DNA from: Gammaproteobacteria bacterium | GTDB taxonomy: Bacteria; Pseudomonadota; Gammaproteobacteria; Pseudomonadales; Azotimanducaceae | Direction of reading: 5' to 3' | Length of the DNA: 44,834 nucleotides | Assembly (NCBI GenBank): GCA_007694905.1 | Contig: REEU01000172.1 | Coordinates: forward strand, 1 to 44,834 | Shown: positions 26,826 to 35,034 of the stretch, piece after piece | How positions within the stretch are numbered: the first letter of the stretch is position 1 | How the letters are laid out: each line of letters opens with the position of its first letter | Program-made: the position numbers and the translations under genes | Notes under the pieces: generated by a model | The model's database searches: none | The model's input: the letters and a program-made list of their open reading frames with translations, nothing else | Told to the model about the DNA's origin: nothing

Positions 26826-27146
26826 GTGACGGACCTGACGCCCACGCGTTCCCCCACCGTGATCGCGGAGCGTGCGTTGCTGTGCGCTCCCGCCGGCGAA
26901 CCTCAGCGGGCGGTCGTGCTGCGGTTACATGCGCCGGTGCGCGATGCGGACGGATGGCTGTGCGAGGCGGAACTGATGAACCTGTTTGAGGATCGGGCGC
27001 GGGCCCGGGGTGTGGACTCGCTGCAGTCCCTGCAGCTCGCGCTGGGTGCTGTTCACCAGGCGCTGGAGGGGGTGATTCGGACAGGCGGAAGCGTGTGCTG
27101 GGCGGACGGCTCACCTTTCATGTCCCTGGACGACTTGCGGCGCTGA
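26826..27146 (+). CDS. Small protein of unknown function
   Basis: The 106-residue protein from GTG 26826 has GGAGG 4-5 nt upstream; an ATG at 26796 would add 10 residues. It is acidic and soluble with no membrane segment. The segments VIAERALLCAPAGE, VVLRLHAPVRDADGWLCEAEL and RGVDSLQSLQLALGAVHQAL form a strand/strand/helix pattern seen in small uncharacterised proteins (I suspect DUF6968-like, not verified). It is convergent with ectR (9-bp gap) and divergent from the M81 peptidase, so context says little. Confidence 0.6.
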   Translation: MTDLTPTRSPTVIAERALLCAPAGEPQRAVVLRLHAPVRDADGWLCEAELMNLFEDRARARGVDSLQSLQLALGAVHQALEGVIRTGGSVCWADGSPFMSLDDLRR

Positions 27147-27155
27147 CAGGCTGCG

Positions 27156-27731
27156 TCAATGCTTGGGGTCGCTGCCGGCGCCGGGCTCCTGTTCATAGAA
27201 GCGGTCGATGAGTCCCATATGCAGGAACGGTGAGGCATCGAGCGCGCCAGCATCCATCATGTCCGCCACGCGCTGCAGGGAGGCTGTGATCATGCTTTGT
27301 TCCCATGCCTCCAACTGCTGGAAGCGCTGGGTGAAGGAGAGCTGCAGCGGCGTGGGGGCGTCGTCGAGCACCTTGCCGCCGGACTCTGTCAGATGGGCAT
27401 GGACTTTGCGCTTGTCCACCGTACTGCGCTCTCGGTAGACGAGGCCACGCTTCTCCAGACGATCCAGGATCGTGGTCACGGTGGCCTGGCTGAGGCTCAC
27501 CTGGTGGGACACACGGCCGATGGTGACGTCACCTAGGTCGCGTACAGCCTGCAGAATGAGGAGCTGTGGTGCGGTCAGGCCGGCGGTCTTGGAGAGCTGC
27601 TTCGAATACAGGTCGGTGGCGCGCATGATGCGGCGCAGAGCGACCAGAACCTCGTCGTAGCGCTTCTCCACCGTTGCATCCACCCTTCTGTTGTGAGCGC
27701 CCAGTTTATCCTGTGTCGCTTCCCATGCCAT
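27156..27731 (-). CDS. ectR: MarR-family regulator of ectoine synthesis (EctR-like)
   Basis: The 191-residue protein has a MarR winged helix: VTIGRVSHQVSLSQATVTTI (recognition helix, split at ~91-110), LEKRGLVYRERSTVDKRKVH (wing) and TESGGKVLDDAP. It is divergent from ectA with a 245-bp gap, the arrangement of ectR1 in halotolerant methylotrophs, where it represses ectABC-ask. The ATG at 27731 (MAWEATQDK) has GGAG 8 nt before it; the frame is open to 27992 but would run across the ectA promoter. Low-salt repression of the operon and autoregulation are inferred by analogy. Confidence 0.88.
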   Translation of the reverse strand: MAWEATQDKLGAHNRRVDATVEKRYDEVLVALRRIMRATDLYSKQLSKTAGLTAPQLLILQAVRDLGDVTIGRVSHQVSLSQATVTTILDRLEKRGLVYRERSTVDKRKVHAHLTESGGKVLDDAPTPLQLSFTQRFQQLEAWEQSMITASLQRVADMMDAGALDASPFLHMGLIDRFYEQEPGAGSDPKH

Positions 27732-27781
27732 CAGCAGGTCTCCGAAGCCCCACCCGTTTGCTCGTATCAAGAAATGTTTAG

Positions 27782-27821
27782 TCCTGGAAACGTTATGTCG
27801 GGCAAGAACGCGTGTCCAGGA
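27782..27821. promoter_or_regulatory. Inverted repeat in the ectR-ectA intergenic region
   Basis: TCCTGGA (27782-27788) and TCCAGGA (27815-27821) form a perfect 7-bp inverted repeat with a 26-bp spacer, about 50 bp upstream of ectR. It could be an operator acting by looping or a chance repeat. Confidence 0.3.
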
Positions 27822-27914
27822 TCCGGCCACCGTCTCATATTCAGCCAATTTGTGCAATAAAACGCACCAAAATAGCGCAAAAACATCCCCGTGGCTCGAA
27901 GCAAGGGCACAAAG

Positions 27915-27943
27915 TTGCCTGTCTTTCTTTAGTGGTGTAATAT
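27915..27943 (+). promoter_or_regulatory. Sigma70-type promoter of the ectABC-ask operon
   Basis: TTGCCT (27915-27920), a 17-bp spacer and TAATAT (27938-27943) match a sigma70 promoter well. Transcription would begin near 27950, leaving a ~27-nt leader to the ectA ATG at 27977. The neighbouring AT-rich stretch (27850-27900) may hold regulator sites. By analogy with EctR1, repressor binding near the -10 is expected but no clear dyad was found there. Confidence 0.65.
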
Positions 27944-27976
27944 TTCGCCATCGTTTTGGATGTGAAGGGAATCTCC

Positions 27977-28534
27977 ATGAGCACCGCATCAATCAGCCCG
28001 ATTCAGTCGCAACGAACTGCCCGCATGACGTCGGCGCCGTTCCAGCTGCGCGCACCGCGCAGCACTGACGGAGCGCTGATTCATGGTCTGGTCCGTCGCT
28101 GCAAGCCTCTCGATGAGAACTCGCTGTATTGCAACCTCATTCAGGCCACCCACTTCAGAGACACCTCGGTGGCGGCCGAAGCGCCTGGCGGAAACCTGCT
28201 CGGCTTCATCTCCGGGTACCTCGTTCCAGATCGCACCGACACCCTGTTCATCTGGCAGGTGGCCGTATCCAAGGATGCGCGTGGGATGGGGCTCGGCAAG
28301 AAGATGCTCAAGGACATTCTCGAGCGGAGTCCGGAAGTGCGGTATCTGCACACGACGGTGACGCCTGAGAACGAGGCGTCCTGGGGTATGTTCCGTTCGC
28401 TGGCACGTGATCTGGACGCGCCGTTGCATTCCACGGTGATGTTCGACAGCGAAGCACACTTCGACGGTCGTCACGACGACGAGGTGCTGATCCAGATCGG
28501 CCCCTTCGAGATTGCCGCCGACCTCGCCAGCTGA
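27977..28534 (+). CDS. ectA: L-2,4-diaminobutyrate N-acetyltransferase
   Basis: The 185-residue GNAT protein has acetyl-CoA motif ARGMGLGKKM (101-110), preceded by FIWQVAVSK and followed by TVTPENEASWGMF, both characteristic of EctA. It makes N4-acetyl-L-2,4-diaminobutyrate (gamma-N-acetyl) in the second committed ectoine step. The ATG at 27977 follows AAGGGA by 6 nt; an ATG at 27956 is possible but less supported. It is the first gene of ectABC-ask, read from the promoter at 27915-27943. Confidence 0.95.
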   Translation: MSTASISPIQSQRTARMTSAPFQLRAPRSTDGALIHGLVRRCKPLDENSLYCNLIQATHFRDTSVAAEAPGGNLLGFISGYLVPDRTDTLFIWQVAVSKDARGMGLGKKMLKDILERSPEVRYLHTTVTPENEASWGMFRSLARDLDAPLHSTVMFDSEAHFDGRHDDEVLIQIGPFEIAADLAS

Positions 28535-28593
28535 GGTCCAATCGCACTTCCCATGGTCGCGCTCCCGCGGTATTCATCCATACCGACGGTTGA

Positions 28594-29895
<1,302 letters not shown>

Positions 29896-29945
29896 GATCA
29901 CCATCCGGCGCCACTTCACTGCAGCTACCAAAACAAGAGGTCATC

Positions 29946-30341
29946 ATGTTTACACGCAAACTGTCAGAAGCGGAAAACAGTGCACGCAAGGTGCAGGGTG
30001 AGAACTGGCACAGCGTTCGGCTGTTGCTCGAAGGGGACGGCATGGGCTTTTCTTTTCACATCACGACACTGTATGCGGGAAAAGAAACGCTGATCTGGTA
30101 CAAAAACCACTACGAGGCCGTCTACTGCATTTCAGGTGAGGGCGAAGTGGAGACTACGGACGACGGCAAGATTTGGAAGATCGAGCCAGGAACCATGTAT
30201 GCGCTGGACAAGAACGATCGGCACCTGCTGCGGCCGAAAACGGAAATGGTCGTTGCCTGTGTTTTCAATCCGGCGCTGAAAGGCAACGAAACTCACGACG
30301 AGGAAGGCGCTTACGGTCTAGAGGCGGACGTCATCGAGTGA
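29946..30341 (+). CDS. ectC: Ectoine synthase
   Basis: The 131-residue cupin has TRKLSEAEN, LIWYKNHYEAVYCISGEGE, TMYALDKNDRHLLR and VVACVFNPAL. These include the residues around the EctC iron and substrate site. It closes N4-acetyl-diaminobutyrate to ectoine. The ATG at 29946 (MFTRKL) matches the family N-terminus and follows AGAGG; the open frame starts 18 codons earlier inside the ectB end. An ectD hydroxylase gene does not follow, so hydroxyectoine is not encoded here. Confidence 0.96.
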   Translation: MFTRKLSEAENSARKVQGENWHSVRLLLEGDGMGFSFHITTLYAGKETLIWYKNHYEAVYCISGEGEVETTDDGKIWKIEPGTMYALDKNDRHLLRPKTEMVVACVFNPALKGNETHDEEGAYGLEADVIE

Positions 30342-30393
30342 GCCGGCGCCGGGACGCGCGCGGTTCGTTGTATTCGCAATCAAGGAGGCAAGC

Positions 30394-31845
30394 ATGAGCG
30401 CTCATACAGTCGAGAAAATTGGCGGCACATCCATGTCCAAGGTGGACCAGGTGTTGGCCAATATTCTCATGGGCGATCGGGAGGGAGAGGAACTGTACCA
30501 GCGCGCCATCGTGGTGTCGGCCTACGGCGGCATGACGGACCTCCTGCTCGAACACAAGAAGTCTGGCGACGCCGGCGTATTTGCACTTTTCAGTGAGGGC
30601 GAGAGCGAGTGGCTCTGGAGTGATGCGCTGACCCGTGTAGGCGAGCGCATGTGCGACAAGAACGCAGAGATATTCGAGGACGACGTGTATCGGCAGGCTG
30701 CAGATCAGTTTGTCCGAGAACGGATCGAGGGTGCGCGGAGCTGTCTGATGGACCTGCAGCGGCTGTGCTCCTACGGCCACTTTCAGCTCGAGCAGCATCT
30801 GCTGACGGTGCGGGAGATGCTCGCGGCCATCGGTGAGGCCCACAGTGCTCACAACACGACGCTGTTGCTGAAGCAAAAAGGTGTGAACGCCCGCTTCATG
30901 GATCTCACCGGCTGGCGGGAAGAGATGTCTTTACCGCTCGACGAGAAGATTCGCACGGCTTTCGCCAATGTGGATTTCAGCCGTGAACTGCCCATCTGTC
31001 CCGGCTACGTGAAGTGCGAAGAGGGCCTTGTCCAGCTTTATGATCGTGGCTACACCGAGATCACCATGTCGCGTATTGCTGTTATCACGGGTGCGCGAGA
31101 GGCGATCATTCACAAGGAATATCACCTGTCCAGTGCCGATCCGAAAGTGGTGGGTGCCGACAAGGTCACACCGATCGGGCGAACGAATTACGATGTCGCG
31201 GACCAGTTGTCCAATCTCGGCATGGAGGCTGTGCATCCGCGCGCCGCAAAAGGTCTGCGTCAGAATGGCATTCCGTTGCGGGTCAAGAATACCTTTGAGC
31301 CGGACCACGAGGGGACGCTGATCGACAGCGTCTACCGCAGCGAGCGGCCCTGCGTCGAGATCGTCGCCGGCATGCGCAGCCTGATCGCTGTGGAAGTCTT
31401 CGACCAGGACATGGTCGGTGTGGGCACTGGATACGACGGCGAAATTCTCAGCCTCATCGACCGCTTCAAGATTCCGGTGGTGACCAAGGACGTCAATGCG
31501 AACAGCATCACGCACTATGTAGCAGCGTCACTGAAGAAAGTGAAACGGCTTACGCGGTTCATCGAGGAGCGGTATCCGTCAGCGATGATCACGGTGAAGA
31601 AGCTGTCCATGGTCTGCGCGATCGGCAGCGACCTCGACGTGCCGGGGCTGCTTGCACATTGTGCGCAGGAACTCGCGCGGGCGGATGTGAACATTCTGTC
31701 GATCCATCAGAACATGCGTGCGGTAGATATCCAGTTCCTGATCGACGAGGACGACTATGAGCGAGCCATCCAGGCTCTGCATCACTGCGTCATCGAGAAG
31801 ATCGAGGAGCCCGAGGACATCGCCCGACTGGTTCAGGTCGCGTGA
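30394..31845 (+). CDS. ask: Aspartokinase of the ectoine operon (Ask_Ect)
   Basis: The 483-residue aspartokinase begins HTVEKIGGTSMSKV (ATP-site KxGGTSM) and has the AIVVSAYGGMTDLLL strand, VNARFMDLTGW and two C-terminal ACT domains (ITVKKLSMVCAIGSDL and VNILSIHQNMRAVDIQFL). It phosphorylates aspartate, the first step toward aspartate semialdehyde. The sequence fits the specialised Ask_Ect type found in ectoine operons, thought to be less feedback-inhibited. AGGAGG precedes the ATG. A strong terminator follows at 31869-31894. Confidence 0.94.
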   Translation: MSAHTVEKIGGTSMSKVDQVLANILMGDREGEELYQRAIVVSAYGGMTDLLLEHKKSGDAGVFALFSEGESEWLWSDALTRVGERMCDKNAEIFEDDVYRQAADQFVRERIEGARSCLMDLQRLCSYGHFQLEQHLLTVREMLAAIGEAHSAHNTTLLLKQKGVNARFMDLTGWREEMSLPLDEKIRTAFANVDFSRELPICPGYVKCEEGLVQLYDRGYTEITMSRIAVITGAREAIIHKEYHLSSADPKVVGADKVTPIGRTNYDVADQLSNLGMEAVHPRAAKGLRQNGIPLRVKNTFEPDHEGTLIDSVYRSERPCVEIVAGMRSLIAVEVFDQDMVGVGTGYDGEILSLIDRFKIPVVTKDVNANSITHYVAASLKKVKRLTRFIEERYPSAMITVKKLSMVCAIGSDLDVPGLLAHCAQELARADVNILSIHQNMRAVDIQFLIDEDDYERAIQALHHCVIEKIEEPEDIARLVQVA

Positions 31846-31868
31846 CGCGCAGCGTCCGCTGATTCACG

Positions 31869-31894
31869 AAGAGGGCGCCTTTAGGCGCCCTCTT
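31869..31894 (+). terminator. Rho-independent terminator after ectABC-ask
   Basis: AAGAGGGCGCC, loop TTTA, GGCGCCCTCTT: an 11-bp perfect stem 23 nt after the ask stop codon. The T run is short (TT then AGG), so termination may be partial, but stem strength and place are persuasive. Confidence 0.8.
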
Positions 31895-32006
31895 AGGTTC
31901 TGGCGACCATGCGCCGTCATCTGTCCTCCATCCTCTGGATATGGCACTCTCGACCGCCGTTGTGCGGGTGTTCCGCAAAGCAATCACTGAGGGGAGAGCA
32001 AGCGGT

Positions 32007-33026
32007 ATGGTCGAGGGTATTAACGCGGAATCCGTAACGGCTTGGCTGCAGGAGCGGATAGACGGCATCGATCCGCCGCTGGAATTCAGCCTCATCGCCG
32101 GCGGCCACTCCAACCTGACCTACGCCATCACCGACGCGCGCGGGCAGCGTTGGGTACTTCGTCGCCCGCCGCTTGGGCACGTCCTCGAGAGTGCCCACGA
32201 CGTGGCCCGGGAGCACCGTATTATTTCGGCCTTGGCCGACACGGACGTGCCGGTGGCGCCGGCGTGCGGTGTGTGCGAGGACCGTAGCGTCAATGATGCT
32301 CCGTTCTACATCATGAAGTTCGTCGCCGGCACCGTACTGCATGATGCAGACGCAGTGTCCGCCGTTCCCGAGCCGGATCGCAGGGCTCTCGGCTTCGAGG
32401 TGATGGATGTTCTCGCCCGTCTGCATGCCATCGACCCAGAGGATGTAGGTCTCGGGCAGCTTGGCCGCAAGGAGGCCTACCTTGAGCGGCAGCTCAAGCG
32501 CTGGACCAAGCAGTGGGAGAATTCTAAGACTCGTGACATTCCAGCCATGGAGGAGTCCTGTCAGCTGCTGGCGGAAAAGATGCCCGTGCAGATTGGCGCA
32601 AGCATCGTCCACGGCGACTATCGGCTTGGTAACATGCTCGTGTCCGGTCCCCGAATTACGGCTGTGCTCGACTGGGAGCTGTGCACCCTTGGTGATCCGT
32701 TGGCGGATGTGGGCTACCTCCTGAATGCCTGGATTGAGCCTGGGGAGCTCGACACTCGTCCCGGTGATCAGCCGCCGACGACGGCTGGCGGATTCCCGAC
32801 CCGAGACGAACTCGTGGCACGCTATGAATCCACCACCGGGCGTGAGCTCGGCGGTATCAACTACTATCGGGCCTTCTCCCATTGGCGGCTGGCGGCCATC
32901 GGCGAGGGTGTCTACAAGCGCTATCTCGTCGGCGCGATGGGTGAGCGCGGCGAGATGGACCTGACGGCGTTCGCGGATTCCGTGGTCAATCGCGCTGAAG
33001 CGGCGCTCGCCTTGCTGAAGAACTGA
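32007..33026 (+). CDS. Phosphotransferase of the ACAD10/11-LvaA type (APH fold)
   Basis: The 339-residue kinase-like protein has the nucleotide-binding SLIAGGHSNLTYAIT and WVLRRPP lysine-equivalent strand. The catalytic loop is HGDYRLGNM (H202, D204, N209) and the metal-binding segment VLDWELCTLGDP. Members act on hydroxyacyl-CoA (LvaA in Pseudomonas phosphorylates 4-hydroxyvaleryl-CoA) rather than on antibiotics. The ATG at 32007 follows GGGGAGA by about 9 nt; an ATG at 31941 would add 22 residues. The DUF6285 gene starts 10 nt downstream. Which acyl-CoA it uses is inference. Confidence 0.88.
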   Translation: MVEGINAESVTAWLQERIDGIDPPLEFSLIAGGHSNLTYAITDARGQRWVLRRPPLGHVLESAHDVAREHRIISALADTDVPVAPACGVCEDRSVNDAPFYIMKFVAGTVLHDADAVSAVPEPDRRALGFEVMDVLARLHAIDPEDVGLGQLGRKEAYLERQLKRWTKQWENSKTRDIPAMEESCQLLAEKMPVQIGASIVHGDYRLGNMLVSGPRITAVLDWELCTLGDPLADVGYLLNAWIEPGELDTRPGDQPPTTAGGFPTRDELVARYESTTGRELGGINYYRAFSHWRLAAIGEGVYKRYLVGAMGERGEMDLTAFADSVVNRAEAALALLKN

Positions 33027-33036
33027 AGGAGAGGGC

Positions 33037-33444
33037 ATGCAGGATCGACCGGACTCTCGCGAGCTGCTCGCGACCCTCGGTGACTATCTCGAGGCCGAGC
33101 TAATGCCCGCTCTGGAAGGCCCGCTGAACTATCGGACCCGGGTGGCACTCAACCTGTGCCGCATCCTCGAGCGTGAAGTTCGCCTCGGAAATTCTTTCCT
33201 CCTGCGGGAGCGGCAGCGCCTGTGCCGCCTGCTTGGCCTGGGGCCGGAGGATCTTTTGCCTGGTGCGCTGCAGGATCAGGTCGAGGACCTGAACCAGCAG
33301 TTGGCCACCGATCTGGCCAGGGACGCGCTGCCAGCCGGGTTCGAGACCAGCGCCTGGGACGCGCTGATGGCCACCACCCGCGACAAGCTCGCCATCGTCC
33401 GTCCAGGCTATGACCGCTACGACGCCGCGGAGGAGACCCGATGA
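33037..33444 (+). CDS. DUF6285 protein, LvaB-like partner of the kinase
   Basis: The 135-residue soluble helical protein has LLATLGDYLEAELMPALEG, NYRTRVALNLCRILEREVRL and the near C-terminal DALMATTRDKLAIVRPGYD. These match the DUF6285 family. Members sit beside LvaA-type kinases; as I recall, LvaB of Pseudomonas putida binds LvaA and is needed for hydroxyacyl-CoA phosphorylation. AAGGAGA precedes the ATG. Its stop overlaps the next kinase start by 4 bp (ATGA). It lies between two kinase genes, so it could serve either or both. Confidence 0.8.
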   Translation: MQDRPDSRELLATLGDYLEAELMPALEGPLNYRTRVALNLCRILEREVRLGNSFLLRERQRLCRLLGLGPEDLLPGALQDQVEDLNQQLATDLARDALPAGFETSAWDALMATTRDKLAIVRPGYDRYDAAEETR

Positions 33445-34487
33445 GTGAAGCGGCGCGGGTCCAGGAGAGCGCAATAGATCGCAAGGCTCGGGTCGCGGAC
33501 GGACTGTCCGGCTTTCTCGGGGCACAATGGGGCACCGGGGTCTCCATCGAAGGCATGGTCGAGACCTCCGCCGGCGCACGCCGTGGCAACGTGCTGTTCG
33601 ATGCCGTGCGCGACGACGACGGCAGCCGCCTACCTCTCTGCGTGACGTATCTGCCGACGCTGAACATCGAGCTGATGAAGATCAGCGATGAAGCGGCGCT
33701 GATCCTGCTGGCTGAGGAGGGGGGAGTGCCGGTGCCGCACGTGCACTTTGCCAGCGAGGATCCGTCCTGGGTCGGCGGTCCGTTCTTCATCTCGGACCGG
33801 GTGCAAGGCGAAACGGTTCCCCGCCGGGTACTGCGGCAAGTCGCTGCCGACGGTACCGGTCACCAGATCGTCGAGTCACTGGGCCGCGCGTTCGCGGCCC
33901 TGCATCAGATTCCGGCTTCCAAGGCGCCGGAGTCGTTGGGGCGGCCCAGCGGAGAGACTCCTTCGGAGATGGCGCTGGCGCGCCTCGCAGAGCAACTCGA
34001 CAACCTGCTGCAGCCGTCGCCGGTCTTCAATCTGGGCCTGCGTTGGTTGGTGCGCAACCCGCCGGCGCCGCCGCGACGTCTAAGCATCGTTCATGGCGAC
34101 GTCCGTAACGGCAACATCATCGTCGATCACGGCGGGCTGGCTGCAGTGCTGGATTGGGAGGTCGCCAAGATCGGTGATCCCATGGAGGATCTGGCCTGGC
34201 CTTGCCTGCGCTGCTGGCGTTTCGGCGAGGATCGACGTGAGGTCGGTGGGTTCGGCGCACGGGAAGGGTTGATCCGCGGCTACAGCGAAGGTGGCGGTCA
34301 TTTCGACGCCCACAGCTTCCACTGGTGGAAGGTGCTCGGGACCATGCGCTGGGGGCTGGGGCTGGCGGGTCAGGCCCGCGGCCATCTCGACGGCACGTTC
34401 TCCAACATCGTCATGGCCGCCAGCGGCCGCCGGGTCGCGGAGCAGGAGTACGATCTGCTCTGCCTGCTGCGCCCGCGCGGGCATTGA
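33441..34487 (+). CDS. Second phosphotransferase (APH fold), divergent paralogue
   Basis: The 348-residue protein has catalytic HGDVRNGNI (H218, D220, N225) and VLDWEVAKIGDPMEDLAWP. It is related to but distinct from the kinase at 32007: the N-terminal part lacks the LIAGGHSN and RRPP segments and reads RRGNVLFDAVRDDDG instead, so ATP binding may differ. It is translationally coupled to DUF6285 (ATGA overlap). Two different kinases around one DUF6285 protein is not the simple lvaAB layout and suggests two substrates or a heteromeric complex. Confidence 0.85.
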   Translation: MSEAARVQESAIDRKARVADGLSGFLGAQWGTGVSIEGMVETSAGARRGNVLFDAVRDDDGSRLPLCVTYLPTLNIELMKISDEAALILLAEEGGVPVPHVHFASEDPSWVGGPFFISDRVQGETVPRRVLRQVAADGTGHQIVESLGRAFAALHQIPASKAPESLGRPSGETPSEMALARLAEQLDNLLQPSPVFNLGLRWLVRNPPAPPRRLSIVHGDVRNGNIIVDHGGLAAVLDWEVAKIGDPMEDLAWPCLRCWRFGEDRREVGGFGAREGLIRGYSEGGGHFDAHSFHWWKVLGTMRWGLGLAGQARGHLDGTFSNIVMAASGRRVAEQEYDLLCLLRPRGH

Positions 34488-34513
34488 GCGGCGCGTACAG
34501 GCGCTCGCCTTCA
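34488..34513 (-). repeat. Diverged inverted copy of the repeat at window start
   Basis: Starting one base after the kinase stop, this 26-mer matches the reverse complement of the end-of-window repeat (bases about 20-45) at 24 of 26 positions. The flank continues as a GGCGCT / AGCGCC stem (34500-34505 / 34518-34523). This supports a dispersed intergenic element. Confidence 0.6.
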
Positions 34514-34593
34514 GCGTAGCGCCGAAGTTGGCCTGTTGGCCCGAGCTGGGTCGCACAGGCGCGTGCGCGTGCTCCGCATGCGGCGGCGCGGCA

Positions 34594-35034
34594 TCACCTG
34601 GTGTTGCGGTCGCGCATCTCGGCGGCCGTGCCTGAGAAGTGCACGCCGAGCGGTGTCTCCGGCGGAATAGCCAGGCGAATCAGCACGCAGGGAGAGGTCA
34701 GGGCCTGGGTCACCATGGCGTCGGGATCCGGCGCTTCGAGGCGGACATCGAGCCTTGCGTCTTCGCCTTCGCGCGTGGCGCTCTGCGGCAGCACGATGCT
34801 GAAACCACCGGTGGGCTGGGTGCCCATGCTGATCACCAGGGTCGTGCTGTCGTCGGGAATGCCCACCTCGGGCAGCGCCTGGGGCAACTCCGACGCGCTC
34901 TTGATCCGTTGCCAGCTCAGATCCAGTCCGCAGTGGTCGCTGCGCCCGAGGACAGTGATGGGAATGTCCCGCGAAGGGGTGCCGGAACAGGCCATCGCCA
35001 GCAGCAGCGGCAGGGCGAGGAGCAGGCGACTCAT
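34594..35034 (-). CDS. PrcB-like lipoprotein, putative subtilase partner
   Basis: The 146-residue protein has a signal peptide with lipobox LAMAC (Cys16) and the PrcB C-terminal domain motif SMGTQPTGGFSI (69-80), then VRLEAPDP and IRLAIPPE strands. In Treponema denticola, PrcB is part of the dentilisin protease complex with the subtilisin-like PrtP. Here the gene follows a subtilase by a 4-bp overlap, which supports a similar partnership in the periplasm or outer membrane. The ATG is fixed by the overlap and signal peptide. The C-terminus shows no unusual feature. Confidence 0.75.
   Translation of the reverse strand: MSRLLLALPLLLAMACSGTPSRDIPITVLGRSDHCGLDLSWQRIKSASELPQALPEVGIPDDSTTLVISMGTQPTGGFSIVLPQSATREGEDARLDVRLEAPDPDAMVTQALTSPCVLIRLAIPPETPLGVHFSGTAAEMRDRNTR

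Noticed and set aside
27732-27992. Extended N-terminus for ectR (start 27992)
   Set aside because: It would cover the ectA promoter; residues are unlike MarR proteins and the ATG at 27731 has its own GGAG.
30630-30660. Copy of the window-start repeat inside ask
   Set aside because: A ~17-base similarity falls in conserved coding sequence of the aspartokinase and is probably chance.
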